DNA of 64,000 bases from IMCC2047 sp041395865 (GTDB taxonomy: Bacteria > Pseudomonadota > Gammaproteobacteria > Pseudomonadales > IMCC2047): contig JAWKZQ010000001.1 of the NCBI GenBank assembly GCA_041395865.1, positions 62,001 to 126,000 on the forward strand. Direction: 5' to 3'. The notes beneath the pieces were generated by a model. It ran no database searches and was not told the origin of the DNA. It saw only the letters and a program-made list of their open reading frames with translations. Every line of letters starts with the position of its first letter. Positions within the stretch are counted from its first letter, which is position 1. Shown piece after piece: positions 16,901-26,694 of this stretch. Both the position numbers and the translations under genes were made by a program.

Positions 16901-18562
16901 ATGGCGCAATACGCATACACCCTTAGCCGCTTATCAAAAACTGTCCCACCAAAACGCCAGATCCTGAAGGATATTTCCCTGTCCTTCTTCCATGGCGCCA
17001 AAATTGGTGTGCTGGGCCTCAACGGCTCCGGCAAATCCAGCCTGCTAAAAATTATGGCGGGTGTGGATAAGGATTTTGACGGTGAAGCACATGCCTCCCC
17101 GGAGCTTTCTGTCGGTTACCTGCCGCAGGAACCGGAACTCGACCCCAACAAGGATGTAAAAGGCAATGTCGAAGACGGCCTGCGCGAAGCCTTTGACGCC
17201 CTGGCCGGGCTGGACAAAGTCTATGCCGCCTATGCCGAGCCTGATGCGGACTTCGACAAACTGGCCAAGGAGCAGGCGCGACTGGAAGACATTATCCAGG
17301 CAACCGATGCCCACAACATTGAGCACAAAATGGAAATCGCAGCCGACGCGCTTCGTCTTCCACCCTGGGATGCCGATGTAACCAAACTCTCCGGGGGCGA
17401 GCGCCGCCGTGTTGCGCTGTGCCGCCTGCTGCTATCCAGCCCCGACATGCTGCTGCTGGACGAACCAACCAACCACCTGGATGCCGAGAGCGTCGCCTGG
17501 CTGGAGCACTTCCTGCAGGAGTTTAACGGCACCGTTGTGGCCATCACCCACGACCGCTATTTCCTCGACAACGCGGCCGGCTGGATTCTCGAACTGGACC
17601 GCGGCCACGGTATTCCCTATGAGGGCAATTACACCAGCTGGCTGGAACAAAAGGAAAAGCGCCTCGCTATCGAAGAAAAACAGGAAGCGGCGCACCAGAA
17701 AACCATTAACGCTGAACTGGAATGGGTGAGACAAAACGCCAAGGGCCGCCAGGCTAAAAGCAAGGCACGTCTGGCCCGCTTCGATGAACTGAACTCACAG
17801 GAATTCCAGAAGCGCAACGAGACGCAGGAAATCTACATTCCACCCGGCCCTCGCCTGGGGGATGTTGTCATTGAAGTGGATGGCGTTAGCAAAGGCTTCG
17901 GCGACCGCCTCCTGGTCGACAACATGAGCTTCAATATTGCGCCAGGCAGCATTGTCGGCGTGATCGGCGGCAACGGCGCGGGTAAATCAACCATGTTCAA
18001 AATGCTGGCCGGCATCGAACAGCCCGACAGCGGCAGCATCCGCATTGGCGAAACCGTTGAGCTTGCCTACGTGGACCAGATGCGCGACCTGGATGGCAGC
18101 AAAACCGTGTTCGAGGAACTGTCCGACGGACAGGACATCTTACAGGTCGGCAGCTACCAGATTCCTTCGCGCGCCTATGTCAGCCGCTTCAACTTCCGTG
18201 GCAGCGACCAGCAGAAGTTTGTGAAGGACCTGTCCGGTGGTGAGCGTAACCGCCTGCACCTGGCTAAGCTGCTGAAGCAGGGCGCCAACGTACTGCTACT
18301 TGACGAACCGACCAACGACCTCGACGTGGAAACGCTGCGCGCCTTGGAAGAAGCCCTGCTGGCTTTCCCCGGCTGCATCATTGTCATTTCCCACGACCGC
18401 TGGTTCCTTGATCGTATCGCCACGCATATCCTGGCCTTTGAGGGCGACAGCCAAGCCGTTTTCTTTGAAGGGAACTATACAGAATATGAAGCCGACCACA
18501 AAAAGCGTACCGGCGGGGATGACCAGCCAAAACGCATGAAGTACAAACGACTGGCCTCATAA
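16901..18562 (+). CDS. ettA: Energy-dependent translational throttle protein (ABC-F ATPase)
   Basis: Ribosome-associated ABC-F ATPase that binds the E site and gates entry into translation elongation according to ATP supply. It has two ATPase domains, with Walker A GLNGSGKSS (near residue 46) and GGNGAGKST (near 358), signatures LSGGERRR and LSGGERNR, and Walker B ending LLLDEPTNHLD and LLLDEPTNDLD. The EttA-type arm insertion and the basic linker RQNAKGRQAKSKARLARF are present, and there are no membrane segments. The 553-residue length fits EttA rather than Uup. Confidence 0.95.
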   Translation: MAQYAYTLSRLSKTVPPKRQILKDISLSFFHGAKIGVLGLNGSGKSSLLKIMAGVDKDFDGEAHASPELSVGYLPQEPELDPNKDVKGNVEDGLREAFDALAGLDKVYAAYAEPDADFDKLAKEQARLEDIIQATDAHNIEHKMEIAADALRLPPWDADVTKLSGGERRRVALCRLLLSSPDMLLLDEPTNHLDAESVAWLEHFLQEFNGTVVAITHDRYFLDNAAGWILELDRGHGIPYEGNYTSWLEQKEKRLAIEEKQEAAHQKTINAELEWVRQNAKGRQAKSKARLARFDELNSQEFQKRNETQEIYIPPGPRLGDVVIEVDGVSKGFGDRLLVDNMSFNIAPGSIVGVIGGNGAGKSTMFKMLAGIEQPDSGSIRIGETVELAYVDQMRDLDGSKTVFEELSDGQDILQVGSYQIPSRAYVSRFNFRGSDQQKFVKDLSGGERNRLHLAKLLKQGANVLLLDEPTNDLDVETLRALEEALLAFPGCIIVISHDRWFLDRIATHILAFEGDSQAVFFEGNYTEYEADHKKRTGGDDQPKRMKYKRLAS

Positions 18563-18586
18563 CCAGACGTTACCAGCCGTTCTTCA

Positions 18587-18624
18587 AGCCAGGCGGGCAC
18601 GCTTTGACAGGCGCCCGCCTGGCT
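18587..18624. terminator. Bidirectional hairpin between ettA and radA
   Basis: A 12-base perfect inverted repeat (AGCCAGGCGGGC at 18587-18598, GCCCGCCTGGCT at 18613-18624) with a 14-base loop lies between the convergent 3' ends of ettA and radA. There is no T-tract, but the stem is very stable and the position fits a shared terminator. Confidence 0.6.
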
Positions 18625-18636
18625 AGGAATGCCCAA

Positions 18637-20001
18637 TCAAATCGCCGCTAGCGCCTCGGCCAGCTTATCGACAGCGACAACCTCCATTCCAGGAATCGCT
18701 GCTTTTGGTGCATTCCCCTTCGGCACAATTGCCCGCTTGAAACCATGCTTGGCGGCTTCCTGCAAACGCTCCTGCCCACTGGGTACCGGGCGGATTTCTC
18801 CCGACAGACCGACTTCGCCAAAGGCTATCAGATCATGAGGCAAAACCCGATCCCGGAAGCTGGAGACCACCGCTAATAACAGCGCCAAGTCGGCACTGGT
18901 TTCCAGCACCTTGACGCCACCCACCACATTCACAAAAACATCCTGATCACCGGTGTGCAAGCCACCGTGGCGATGCAACACGGCCAAAAGCATGGACAGG
19001 CGATTTTGCTCCAGCCCCACCGTGACCCGACGCGGATGCCCGAACTGGCTTTCGTCCACCAATGCCTGAATCTCCACCAGTAACGGCCGCGTGCCCTCCC
19101 ACACCACCATCACCAGGCTGCCGGCCGCCAACTCCTCCGCCCTCGACAAGAAAATGGCACTGGGGTTTTTTACCTCTTTCAGCCCAGTTTCAAGCATGGC
19201 AAAGACACCCAGCTCATTGACGGCACCAAAACGGTTCTTAATACCGCGCAACGTCCGGAAACGGCTATCGGCCGTTCCCTCCAGCATAATGGAGCAGTCA
19301 ATCATGTGCTCAAGCACCTTGGGTCCCGCCAAACTGCCATCCTTGGTGACATGCCCCACCATTAGGATCACGGTATTGGTTTGCTTGGCAAAACGGGTCA
19401 GCACCGCCGCACTTTCGCGCACCTGGGAAACACTGCCGGGTGCCGACTCAATATCGGACAGATGCATCACCTGAATACTATCGATGACCAGAATACGGGG
19501 GCCATGCTGCTCCGCCGTGGAGCAGATGGTTTCCACGCTGGTTTCGGAGAGGAGTTTCAGGCCATCGACCGGCAGGCTCAGTCGTTTGGCGCGAAGCGCC
19601 ACCTGTTGCAGCGACTCTTCACCCGTGACATAGAGGGTGGCTTCGGTTTTTGCCAGCTGACAGAGGGTTTGCAACAACAGGGTACTTTTACCGGCACCCG
19701 GGTGGCCGCCGATCAAAATCACCGACCCCGGCACCAGCCCGCCGCCAAGCACCCGGTCAAACTCGCCGACCCCGGTACTGATTCGGGGCACATCGGTGAG
19801 ATCGATGTCGTTCAGCGCCTGCACCTGAGAGACACTGCCAGCGTACCCCGCCAGGCGCCCGGCAGGCGACTTGGCTGCACTGATTTTAAATTCAGTGACC
19901 GTATTCCAGCCTTGGCACTCGGTACACTGCCCCTGCCACTTTGAGAATTCAGCGCCGCAGTCGGAACAGACAAAAGCGGTTTTATTCTTGCCCTTGGCCA
20001 T
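18637..20001 (-). CDS. radA: DNA repair protein RadA (Sms)
   Basis: RecA-like helicase that promotes branch migration in recombination. The N-terminal C4 zinc finger uses Cys12, Cys15, Cys26 and Cys29. The ATPase domain has Walker A GGHPGAGKST, and the RadA-specific KNRFG motif appears in GIKNRFGAVNELG. The C-terminal Lon-like domain ends in VAVDKLAEALAAI. The length (454) is standard. The start ATG has GGAG at 6 bases and lies 24 bases after hemE, so it is probably cotranscribed with hemE. Confidence 0.96.
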   Translation of the reverse strand: MAKGKNKTAFVCSDCGAEFSKWQGQCTECQGWNTVTEFKISAAKSPAGRLAGYAGSVSQVQALNDIDLTDVPRISTGVGEFDRVLGGGLVPGSVILIGGHPGAGKSTLLLQTLCQLAKTEATLYVTGEESLQQVALRAKRLSLPVDGLKLLSETSVETICSTAEQHGPRILVIDSIQVMHLSDIESAPGSVSQVRESAAVLTRFAKQTNTVILMVGHVTKDGSLAGPKVLEHMIDCSIMLEGTADSRFRTLRGIKNRFGAVNELGVFAMLETGLKEVKNPSAIFLSRAEELAAGSLVMVVWEGTRPLLVEIQALVDESQFGHPRRVTVGLEQNRLSMLLAVLHRHGGLHTGDQDVFVNVVGGVKVLETSADLALLLAVVSSFRDRVLPHDLIAFGEVGLSGEIRPVPSGQERLQEAAKHGFKRAIVPKGNAPKAAIPGMEVVAVDKLAEALAAI

Positions 20002-20025
20002 ACTCTGCTCCCTGCGACCTAACGG

Positions 20026-21090
20026 TTATTTATGGTACGGCTCACTCAATTCGTGCACTGCATCCACGAAGACTTTGGCATGCTCCGGGTCGGCGAATTG
20101 CGAAATGCCATGCCCCAGGTTAAAGACATGACCGCCCCCCTTGCCGTAACGCTCCAGAATATAGGCTACTTCCTGGCGAATACGCTCCGGCTTCGCGAAC
20201 AGCATTGATGGGTCCATATTACCCTGCAGGGCAACCTGATCGCCCACCTGTTGACGGGCGACGCCAATATCGGTTGTCCAGTCCAGCCCCAGGCAGTCAG
20301 CGCCCGCTGCGGCCATTTCTGGTAACCATTGCCCGCCACCCTTGGTAAACATAATAACCGGCACACGACGGCCTTCGTTTTCGCGCAGCAAACCGGCCGC
20401 AATTTTCTGCATATATTTGAGCGAAAACTCCTGGTACAGAGGTCCGCTCAATACGCCACCCCAGGTATCGAAAACCTGAACCGCCTGCGCACCTGCCAGA
20501 ATCTGGGCGTTCAGGTACGAAATTACCGAGTCAGCCAGCTTATCCAGCAGTTCATACATCGCTTCTGGCTGAGTCAGCATAAACTCCTTGGTGTGACGGA
20601 ATTCCCGGGTGGAGCCACCCTCGATCATGTAAGTTGCCAAGGTCCAGGGGCTACCGGAGAAACCAATCAATGGCACCCTGCCGTTTAACTCCCGGCGGAT
20701 CGTGCGGACCGCATTCATTACGTAACCCAGGTCTTTGTCGCCATCAATTACACTGATGGCGTCAACATCCTTGGCCGTACGGATGTTTTTCTCGAATTTA
20801 GGGCCTTCACCGGTAATGAAGTACAACCCCAGCCCCATGGCGTCGGGGATGGTCAGAATATCGGAAAACAAAATCGCTGCGTCCAGCTCAAAACGCTCCA
20901 GGGGCTGCAAGGTCACATCACAGGCAAATTCGGCGTTTTTACACAGATCCATAAAACTTCCAGCCTCAGCGCGACGTTCACGGTACTCAGGCAAATAACG
21001 ACCCGCCTGGCGCATCATCCAAACGGGTGTGCGATCAACAGGTTGGCGAAGCAGGGCTTTAAGGAAACGATCGTTTTTTAATTCCGACAT
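20026..21090 (-). CDS. hemE: Uroporphyrinogen decarboxylase
   Basis: Removes four carboxyl groups from uroporphyrinogen III to give coproporphyrinogen III in heme synthesis. The N-terminal signature PVWMMRQAGRYLPEYR and the later IGFSGSPWTLATYMIEGG, FDTWGGVL and NLGHGI are diagnostic. The length (354) is normal. In Pseudomonas, gltBD lie between damX and hemE; here hemE follows damX directly after a 111-base gap that holds no gene. Its likely promoter is in that gap, but I could not identify it. Confidence 0.96.
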   Translation of the reverse strand: MSELKNDRFLKALLRQPVDRTPVWMMRQAGRYLPEYRERRAEAGSFMDLCKNAEFACDVTLQPLERFELDAAILFSDILTIPDAMGLGLYFITGEGPKFEKNIRTAKDVDAISVIDGDKDLGYVMNAVRTIRRELNGRVPLIGFSGSPWTLATYMIEGGSTREFRHTKEFMLTQPEAMYELLDKLADSVISYLNAQILAGAQAVQVFDTWGGVLSGPLYQEFSLKYMQKIAAGLLRENEGRRVPVIMFTKGGGQWLPEMAAAGADCLGLDWTTDIGVARQQVGDQVALQGNMDPSMLFAKPERIRQEVAYILERYGKGGGHVFNLGHGISQFADPEHAKVFVDAVHELSEPYHK

Positions 21091-21201
21091 AGAGGTATCA
21101 CACTACTGAAATTTCAAGATGATTGGCGCACGCAAGGCGCTCAGCGAAAGGCGAATGATACGGTAAATCCGTGTTGTCGACCATGCCCTTTAAAAAGGCG
21201 A

Positions 21202-22839
21202 TCATTCGGCAGGTAAAATCACTTCCTTCTGGATGCCAGCAACGCCACGCACCCAAGGCTTTAACTTACCAAGCGGCTTGGGCAAATTGGCAGCCGCTTG
21301 ATCAGCCGCCGCCCGATTAGGATAGTTGCCATAAATCAGCACATACCAGGGCGCGCCTTTATGCGTCTTCTCGAAGTACAGGAGGTCTGGGTCGCCGGGC
21401 AGTTTACCCATCATTGCAAGAATGCTCTCCTCCTTGCGGGATCCCAGCAACTGCATGGTATAGGTTGCATTATCGAAGGCCAGAATCCGGCGTGCATGCT
21501 GCCTTAATAACGAATCTTCAGCTGGTTCATCCGTGTCAACAGAAACCACATCGATAGTCTCAACCTGTTCAGGGCCAGGCTGCAAACCTTCAGAAGCAGA
21601 CTCTAGTATGCCCGCGTCATCAGCCACTTCGGCAAGGACTGATTCAAGTCCCGGGTTTGGCAGCAGGCTCTCGTCATCGCTTAACCCAGGGGTATTTTCC
21701 TTCTCCAGGTCAATCGAATCGCCTTTGTCCGCCAACGCCAATACAGGACTTTCCAGCCCAGAAGCGTCTACGGCATCTCCAGAAACGTCCGATTCGCCAG
21801 CACCCTGAATTTGCTCCGGCAATGAATCAACAAAGACCTCTTCTTCACTGGGTTCATTTTCTTCCGGCGCTTGGGCTCGCTCGATCTGCCCGGTTAACTC
21901 GCTGGCAAGCAAATCCTCCGATTCGGATTGTCCTGTGTTTTGCCACCAAAAAACACCACTGACCACGAGCAACACGACAACTAAAGCCAGGGCAAATAAC
22001 GGCGGCTTTCGACGCCCTTCACCTCCTTCGACTAGCCCGTTGACGCCATCGATCATCACTTGCCTGGCAGCCTCATTAACCCGACCGGGCAGCCCCCCGG
22101 ATTCCTGATAGATACGTTGATACTCCATCTCGGCAAAGGGTGGTTTGCTGTGTTGCGCATTTTCCCGGAAATGCACTTGCAAGTACTGCTGCGTTTCCTG
22201 ACTCGTTAAAGGATTGATCGGTTGATGAAAAAGGGTCTTATCAACCGCTTCAGGGGGAACAACACTGCGCAGCTTTTCTGCGAGATTTTTTTCGCCGCAC
22301 AGCAAAAGCCGTATTGAGCAACGGGATTGCGAGTCTTCACAGGTTAGCTGGTAGAGTTGTTCAAGCACCGACGAATTAAAAAGATGCGCATCATCAATAA
22401 CCACAATGCAGCTTCGTCCTTCATCCAGGCGGGACAATGAAAAACCTTTAATCGCCTCAACCATCTCAGCAATCGGCAACTCATGGTCAGCGGCATCCAG
22501 CTCCAGCTGATCGGCGATCTCGCGCAAAACCTGCTGGGGGGTATCGGTTTCAAGCGCCGCAAAATAGCACACCAGGTCCTGCGGATGCTGATCCTCAACG
22601 AAATGCTCAAGCAAGACGGTTTTACCTGCACCCGCCTCACCGGTCACCACAACCAACTTACGACTGAACCGTGTCAGGTAATTAAACAACCGATGCAGTT
22701 TTTCAAGGTGCGGCGTGGAAAAGAACAGGGGTTTATCGGGGTCAAAAGGATCCCCTGCCAAGCCATAATAATTGACGTATACATCAGAGTCTTGGGGAAT
22801 TCCCTGCTCTGGAAAATCAGTCTTCGAAGTCATTTCCAT
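21202..22839 (-). CDS. damX: DamX-like AAA ATPase / SPOR-domain protein
   Basis: Inner-membrane protein combining an ATPase with a septal peptidoglycan-binding SPOR domain, linked to cell division in relatives. The first 270 residues are an ExeA-type AAA domain with Walker A GEAGAGKT (about 67-74) and a Walker B-like CIVVIDDAH. One membrane segment follows (about 285-305, LALVVVLLVVSGVFWW), then a long acidic, low-complexity periplasmic linker, and a C-terminal SPOR domain (about 465-545). It starts at the ATG (22839) or the ATG two codons later; the ribosome site is unclear. It lies downstream of aroB, as in Pseudomonas. Confidence 0.88.
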   Translation of the reverse strand: MEMTSKTDFPEQGIPQDSDVYVNYYGLAGDPFDPDKPLFFSTPHLEKLHRLFNYLTRFSRKLVVVTGEAGAGKTVLLEHFVEDQHPQDLVCYFAALETDTPQQVLREIADQLELDAADHELPIAEMVEAIKGFSLSRLDEGRSCIVVIDDAHLFNSSVLEQLYQLTCEDSQSRCSIRLLLCGEKNLAEKLRSVVPPEAVDKTLFHQPINPLTSQETQQYLQVHFRENAQHSKPPFAEMEYQRIYQESGGLPGRVNEAARQVMIDGVNGLVEGGEGRRKPPLFALALVVVLLVVSGVFWWQNTGQSESEDLLASELTGQIERAQAPEENEPSEEEVFVDSLPEQIQGAGESDVSGDAVDASGLESPVLALADKGDSIDLEKENTPGLSDDESLLPNPGLESVLAEVADDAGILESASEGLQPGPEQVETIDVVSVDTDEPAEDSLLRQHARRILAFDNATYTMQLLGSRKEESILAMMGKLPGDPDLLYFEKTHKGAPWYVLIYGNYPNRAAADQAAANLPKPLGKLKPWVRGVAGIQKEVILPAE

Positions 22840-22872
22840 GATCGTCAATTATCGGTTCATATCCCTGTATAG

Positions 22873-23961
22873 CTAGCAGCAAAGCTGATCAGCCGCAGCA
22901 AACGTCTCGGCCAGGGCGGATCGATCAAAATCGCTGGTGACAATGGCTTCGCCGATTGATTTAAGCAGCACCAAGCGCAGATTACCATCCAGCACCTTTT
23001 TATCAACCGCCATCAGTTCGGTAAAACGGGCGGCGCTCATATCCTGTGGAGGCAATGCTGGAAGCTGTGCATGCTCTATTAGGGCGCGGGCACGCCGGGC
23101 GTCGGCTAAGGAAATCCACCCCAACCGGGCCGACAAATCTGCCGCCATCACCATGCCAGCTGCCACCGCCTCACCATGCAGCCATCGGCCGTAACCCTGG
23201 GCTGTTTCAATCGCATGGCCAAATGTGTGCCCCAGGTTGAGGATCGCGCGAATACCTGACTCCAGCTCATCCTGGGCGACAACCTTCGCTTTATTCTGAC
23301 AGGAGCGCTGAATCACATCAGACAGGGCCTGGAGATCACAGTCCAGTACGGACTGGTAATTGTCCTCCAACCAGTCAAAAAATTCGCGATCACAAATTAA
23401 GCCGTATTTAATGACCTCGGCAAATCCAGCCCTCAGCTCACGTTCAGGCAGCGTACTCAATGTTTCAGTATCGGCAATGACACATTGCGGCTGGTGAAAA
23501 GCACCGATCATATTCTTCCCCAGCGGATGGTTAACACCGGTCTTGCCACCCACGGAAGAGTCCACCTGTGAAAGCAGGGTTGTGGGTATCTGGATAAAGT
23601 TGACACCACGCTGGTAACAGGCAGCGGCAAAGCCCGTGATGTCGCCAACCACACCGCCGCCAAGCGCAATCAAGGTAGTTGTACGATTTTGGCGCTGCTC
23701 AAGCAACGCATCAAAAATAGCATTAACGCTATCGAGGGTTTTGAAGGCTTCCCCGTCGGGCAGGATAACTTCTGCACATTGGTAGTCTCGACAGGATGCC
23801 TTTACCTGCTCAAGGTAAAGAGGCGCAACTGTTTCATTACTGACAATCAGGACCTGCTGCCCCTTTATGTGGGGCTTAATCAGGTCAGGATTACTTAACA
23901 ATCCTGCGCCAATATAGATGGGGTAACTGCGATCCCCCAGATCAACCGTTAATTCCTGCAT
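22873..23961 (-). CDS. aroB: 3-dehydroquinate synthase
   Basis: Second enzyme of the shikimate pathway; NAD- and zinc-dependent cyclisation of DAHP. It shows LPDGEAFKTLD, GGGVVGDITGFAAA, IPTTLLSQVDSSVGGKTGVN, GLGHTFGHAIE-type sequence (here LNLGHTFGHAIE) and HGEAVAAGM, covering the NAD-binding and metal-ligand regions. The length (362) is normal. The pilMNOPQ-aroK-aroB-damX order is conserved in gammaproteobacteria. Confidence 0.96.
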   Translation of the reverse strand: MQELTVDLGDRSYPIYIGAGLLSNPDLIKPHIKGQQVLIVSNETVAPLYLEQVKASCRDYQCAEVILPDGEAFKTLDSVNAIFDALLEQRQNRTTTLIALGGGVVGDITGFAAACYQRGVNFIQIPTTLLSQVDSSVGGKTGVNHPLGKNMIGAFHQPQCVIADTETLSTLPERELRAGFAEVIKYGLICDREFFDWLEDNYQSVLDCDLQALSDVIQRSCQNKAKVVAQDELESGIRAILNLGHTFGHAIETAQGYGRWLHGEAVAAGMVMAADLSARLGWISLADARRARALIEHAQLPALPPQDMSAARFTELMAVDKKVLDGNLRLVLLKSIGEAIVTSDFDRSALAETFAAADQLCC

Positions 23962-24070
23962 TTAATCTCTCTTTAGGATATGAACCCAAAGCAGACATTA
24001 TAAGGAATTCGGGAAAAATGTGAGCCCGCTTAACCAAATATTTAAAAGGGCAATGAAGGCTGGTTACTGA

Positions 24071-24589
24071 TCAGGCTTCGCTTAGGTAGGCACATATCTT
24101 TCGCACCACTGCCTGGGGATTGCCAAGGTGTGTGGAAACGATCAAATCCGCCGTGGACCGGTAGAGCGGGTCGCGAACTTCCAGCAACGATTCAAGCACT
24201 TCCCGCGGGTTTTCCTGCTGTATGAGGGGACGGTTTTTATCGCGATAGGTACGCTGGTATTGCTGATCCACGGAGGTTTCGAGATACACAACCGTTCCCC
24301 TGGACGCCAAATTCTGGCGATTCTCTTCGCGCAGGATCGCACCGCCACCTGTCGCCAGCACCACCCGGGGAAGCTGGGTTAACTCGTCAATAACTGCTAC
24401 CTCGCGGTTACGAAACCCCTCTTCACCCTCCATGTCGAAAATCCAGGGAATATCCGCACCGGTGCGCTCTTCAATTTCGTGGTCAGAATCCTTGAAGGGC
24501 AAATCAAGCTCTTTCGAAAGCAAGCGCCCGATGGTGCTTTTACCAGCACCCATCGGGCCAACCAGAAAGACGCGATTACGGCTGCTCAC
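24071..24589 (-). CDS. aroK: Shikimate kinase
   Basis: Phosphorylates shikimate. The 172-residue P-loop kinase shows Walker A GPMGAGKST, DSDHEIEERTGADIPWIF and GGGAILREEN, with the lid region RPL nearby. It begins with GTG, which overlaps the pilQ stop by one base (TAGTG), so pilQ and aroK are translationally coupled. A gap of 109 bases before aroB holds no recognisable element. Confidence 0.95.
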   Translation of the reverse strand: MSSRNRVFLVGPMGAGKSTIGRLLSKELDLPFKDSDHEIEERTGADIPWIFDMEGEEGFRNREVAVIDELTQLPRVVLATGGGAILREENRQNLASRGTVVYLETSVDQQYQRTYRDKNRPLIQQENPREVLESLLEVRDPLYRSTADLIVSTHLGNPQAVVRKICAYLSEA

Positions 24590-26673
24590 TAGCGAACGGC
24601 CACCGTGTCTTTGATTAATTTAGGAGTAATGAATATCAGAAGTTCGGTTTTTTCATCCTGCTTACTAGTGCGTTTGAACAGAGCTCCTAAGTAGGGAATG
24701 TCGCCCAAGAAAGGAGTCTTATCAACACTCTCAACCTTTTCACGCTCGTAAACGCCACCAAGTACAATGGTTTCCCCATTTTCTACCAACACCTGGGTTT
24801 GTATTTCACGGGTATCAACACTTGGTACACCCAAGAAAATTTCACCCACAGAGTCCTTGTTAACCTTCAAGTCCATAATTATCCGATCATCAGGTGTAAT
24901 TTGCGGCGTTACTTCGAGCGACAACACAGCATCTTTAAATGTGACTGTGGTAGCTCCACTTGAAGAAGCCTCCTGGTAGGGAATCTCGACACCTGACTCA
25001 ATGCGAGCAGTTTGTCCATCTGCGGTCACGAGTTTAGGCTGGGAAACAACTTCACTGACACCATCGCTTTCAAGAGCCGAGAGGGTAAGATTCAAGTTTT
25101 CATTGTTTCTAACGAACCCCAGCTCGAAAGCTGAAGTAGCCCCGCTCACACCTAGATCAACAGCGATATCACCCAAACCACCGCCACTGAGCGTGGTTGT
25201 AGAATCACCATGATCTTTGACAGAAGAACCACCCCAGCGGATACCCAGCTGTTTATCAAAATCGGTTGATGCAACAACAATGCGAGCTTCTACTTGAACC
25301 TGTCTTACCGGCACATCCAGATATCGGAGCGCGCTTCGAATTGCATCAAGTTTAGCAGCCGTATCCTGAACTAACAGTGTATTAGTGCGCTCATCAACAG
25401 ACACTGAACCTCGAGAGGAGAGCAATCCTTGTTCAGCAGACATTAGCCCGGCAACATCTACTGCTTTTGCATAGTTCACCTGAATAAACTCAGTCCGCAG
25501 AGGTGCTAACTCAGCAACCTGACGGCTGTTTTCCAATTCAAGGCGTTCGCGATTGGCAATTTCGTCGGCAGGCGCAACCATCAGCACATTACCGACTTGG
25601 CGTTTATCCAAGCCCTTGGTTTTCAAAATCAAATCCAGTGCCTGATCCCAGGGGACGTTTTGCAGACGCAGGGTGATACGGCCATCGACAGTATCGCTCG
25701 CTACCAAGTTCAGGTTGGTAAAGTCAGCAATCAACTGAAGTACGGAGCGTACTTCAATGTCCTGGAAGTTAAGGGACAACTTTTCACCAGAGTAGGGGAA
25801 TTTTTCCTTACGACGCCTTTCAGCATCCTCTTCACTTACCGGCTTAAAATCCAAAACCAGTTTATTGTCCGCCTGATACGCCAGGTAGTCATACGAACCG
25901 TCAGCTTCAATCATAATTGCACTGCCGTCGCCTTCCGGAAGCGCATCCACAAAATGAACAGGCGTAGCAAAGTCAATCACATCCAAACGGCGTTGCAGCG
26001 ACTCAGGAAGCGTTGCATTGGGAAGCGTCACTCGGACATTGTTACCGGTTTGGGCAATATCAATTTCCACATCAGGTTTTGACAGGTCAATTTCAACACG
26101 GCCTTCGCCCTGCTCACCACGCCGGAAATCCACACCGGTCACACCACGAAGCGTCGGATCAACAGCAGGCTGGGTATTAGCCGCGGAAGCAGGTATCGCA
26201 CCCACAGCCTCCTGCGCCGCTTCCTGTTGTGCGAAGCCAGTACTTCCAGCGCCTAGCATCACATAAAGGCTGCTGCCTTCAATGCGAGTGGCATAATTCA
26301 CCATATCGGTCAGGCTGACCACCAGCCGTGTGCGCCCGCCGGCCTCAAGTACCGTCACACTACGAGCATTACCATTCCCGAGGCTATGATATTTTTCATC
26401 CAAACCACTGGAAACCTCAAAAAGATCAAGTGTAATTCGGGCAGGCTCGTCAATGGTATAACTGCGGGGCGCTGGTGGAGTGCCGTCAAAATCCAGGCGC
26501 ATCTCAACACGATCACCCGGCAATGCAGCAAAGTCAATATTCTGTAAAGTAACCCCGGCGCTGGCAACCCCGCTAACCGTCAAACCCACAACCAGTGCGA
26601 CCGCACCTATTACAGGGCTAATCATTGCTCGCAACGATGTCCACATGCTTACCTGGCCCATTATTATTTTCAT
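24589..26673 (-). CDS. pilQ: Type IV pilus secretin PilQ
   Basis: Outer-membrane channel through which the type IV pilus emerges. The start is the ATG at 26673, with GGAG 9 bases upstream, not an earlier GTG. The protein has an N-terminal signal/transmembrane stretch, two AMIN peptidoglycan-binding regions (about 40-270), an STN/N0 domain (about 295-350) with VPWDQALDLIL, an N1 domain, and a secretin domain (about 500-690) containing VPFLGDIPYLGALFK-type sequence. It closes the pilMNOPQ operon and is AT-richer than the flanking housekeeping genes. Confidence 0.95.
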   Translation of the reverse strand: MKIIMGQVSMWTSLRAMISPVIGAVALVVGLTVSGVASAGVTLQNIDFAALPGDRVEMRLDFDGTPPAPRSYTIDEPARITLDLFEVSSGLDEKYHSLGNGNARSVTVLEAGGRTRLVVSLTDMVNYATRIEGSSLYVMLGAGSTGFAQQEAAQEAVGAIPASAANTQPAVDPTLRGVTGVDFRRGEQGEGRVEIDLSKPDVEIDIAQTGNNVRVTLPNATLPESLQRRLDVIDFATPVHFVDALPEGDGSAIMIEADGSYDYLAYQADNKLVLDFKPVSEEDAERRRKEKFPYSGEKLSLNFQDIEVRSVLQLIADFTNLNLVASDTVDGRITLRLQNVPWDQALDLILKTKGLDKRQVGNVLMVAPADEIANRERLELENSRQVAELAPLRTEFIQVNYAKAVDVAGLMSAEQGLLSSRGSVSVDERTNTLLVQDTAAKLDAIRSALRYLDVPVRQVQVEARIVVASTDFDKQLGIRWGGSSVKDHGDSTTTLSGGGLGDIAVDLGVSGATSAFELGFVRNNENLNLTLSALESDGVSEVVSQPKLVTADGQTARIESGVEIPYQEASSSGATTVTFKDAVLSLEVTPQITPDDRIIMDLKVNKDSVGEIFLGVPSVDTREIQTQVLVENGETIVLGGVYEREKVESVDKTPFLGDIPYLGALFKRTSKQDEKTELLIFITPKLIKDTVAVR

Positions 26674-26694
26674 TAGTAACGTCTCCACTGATAC

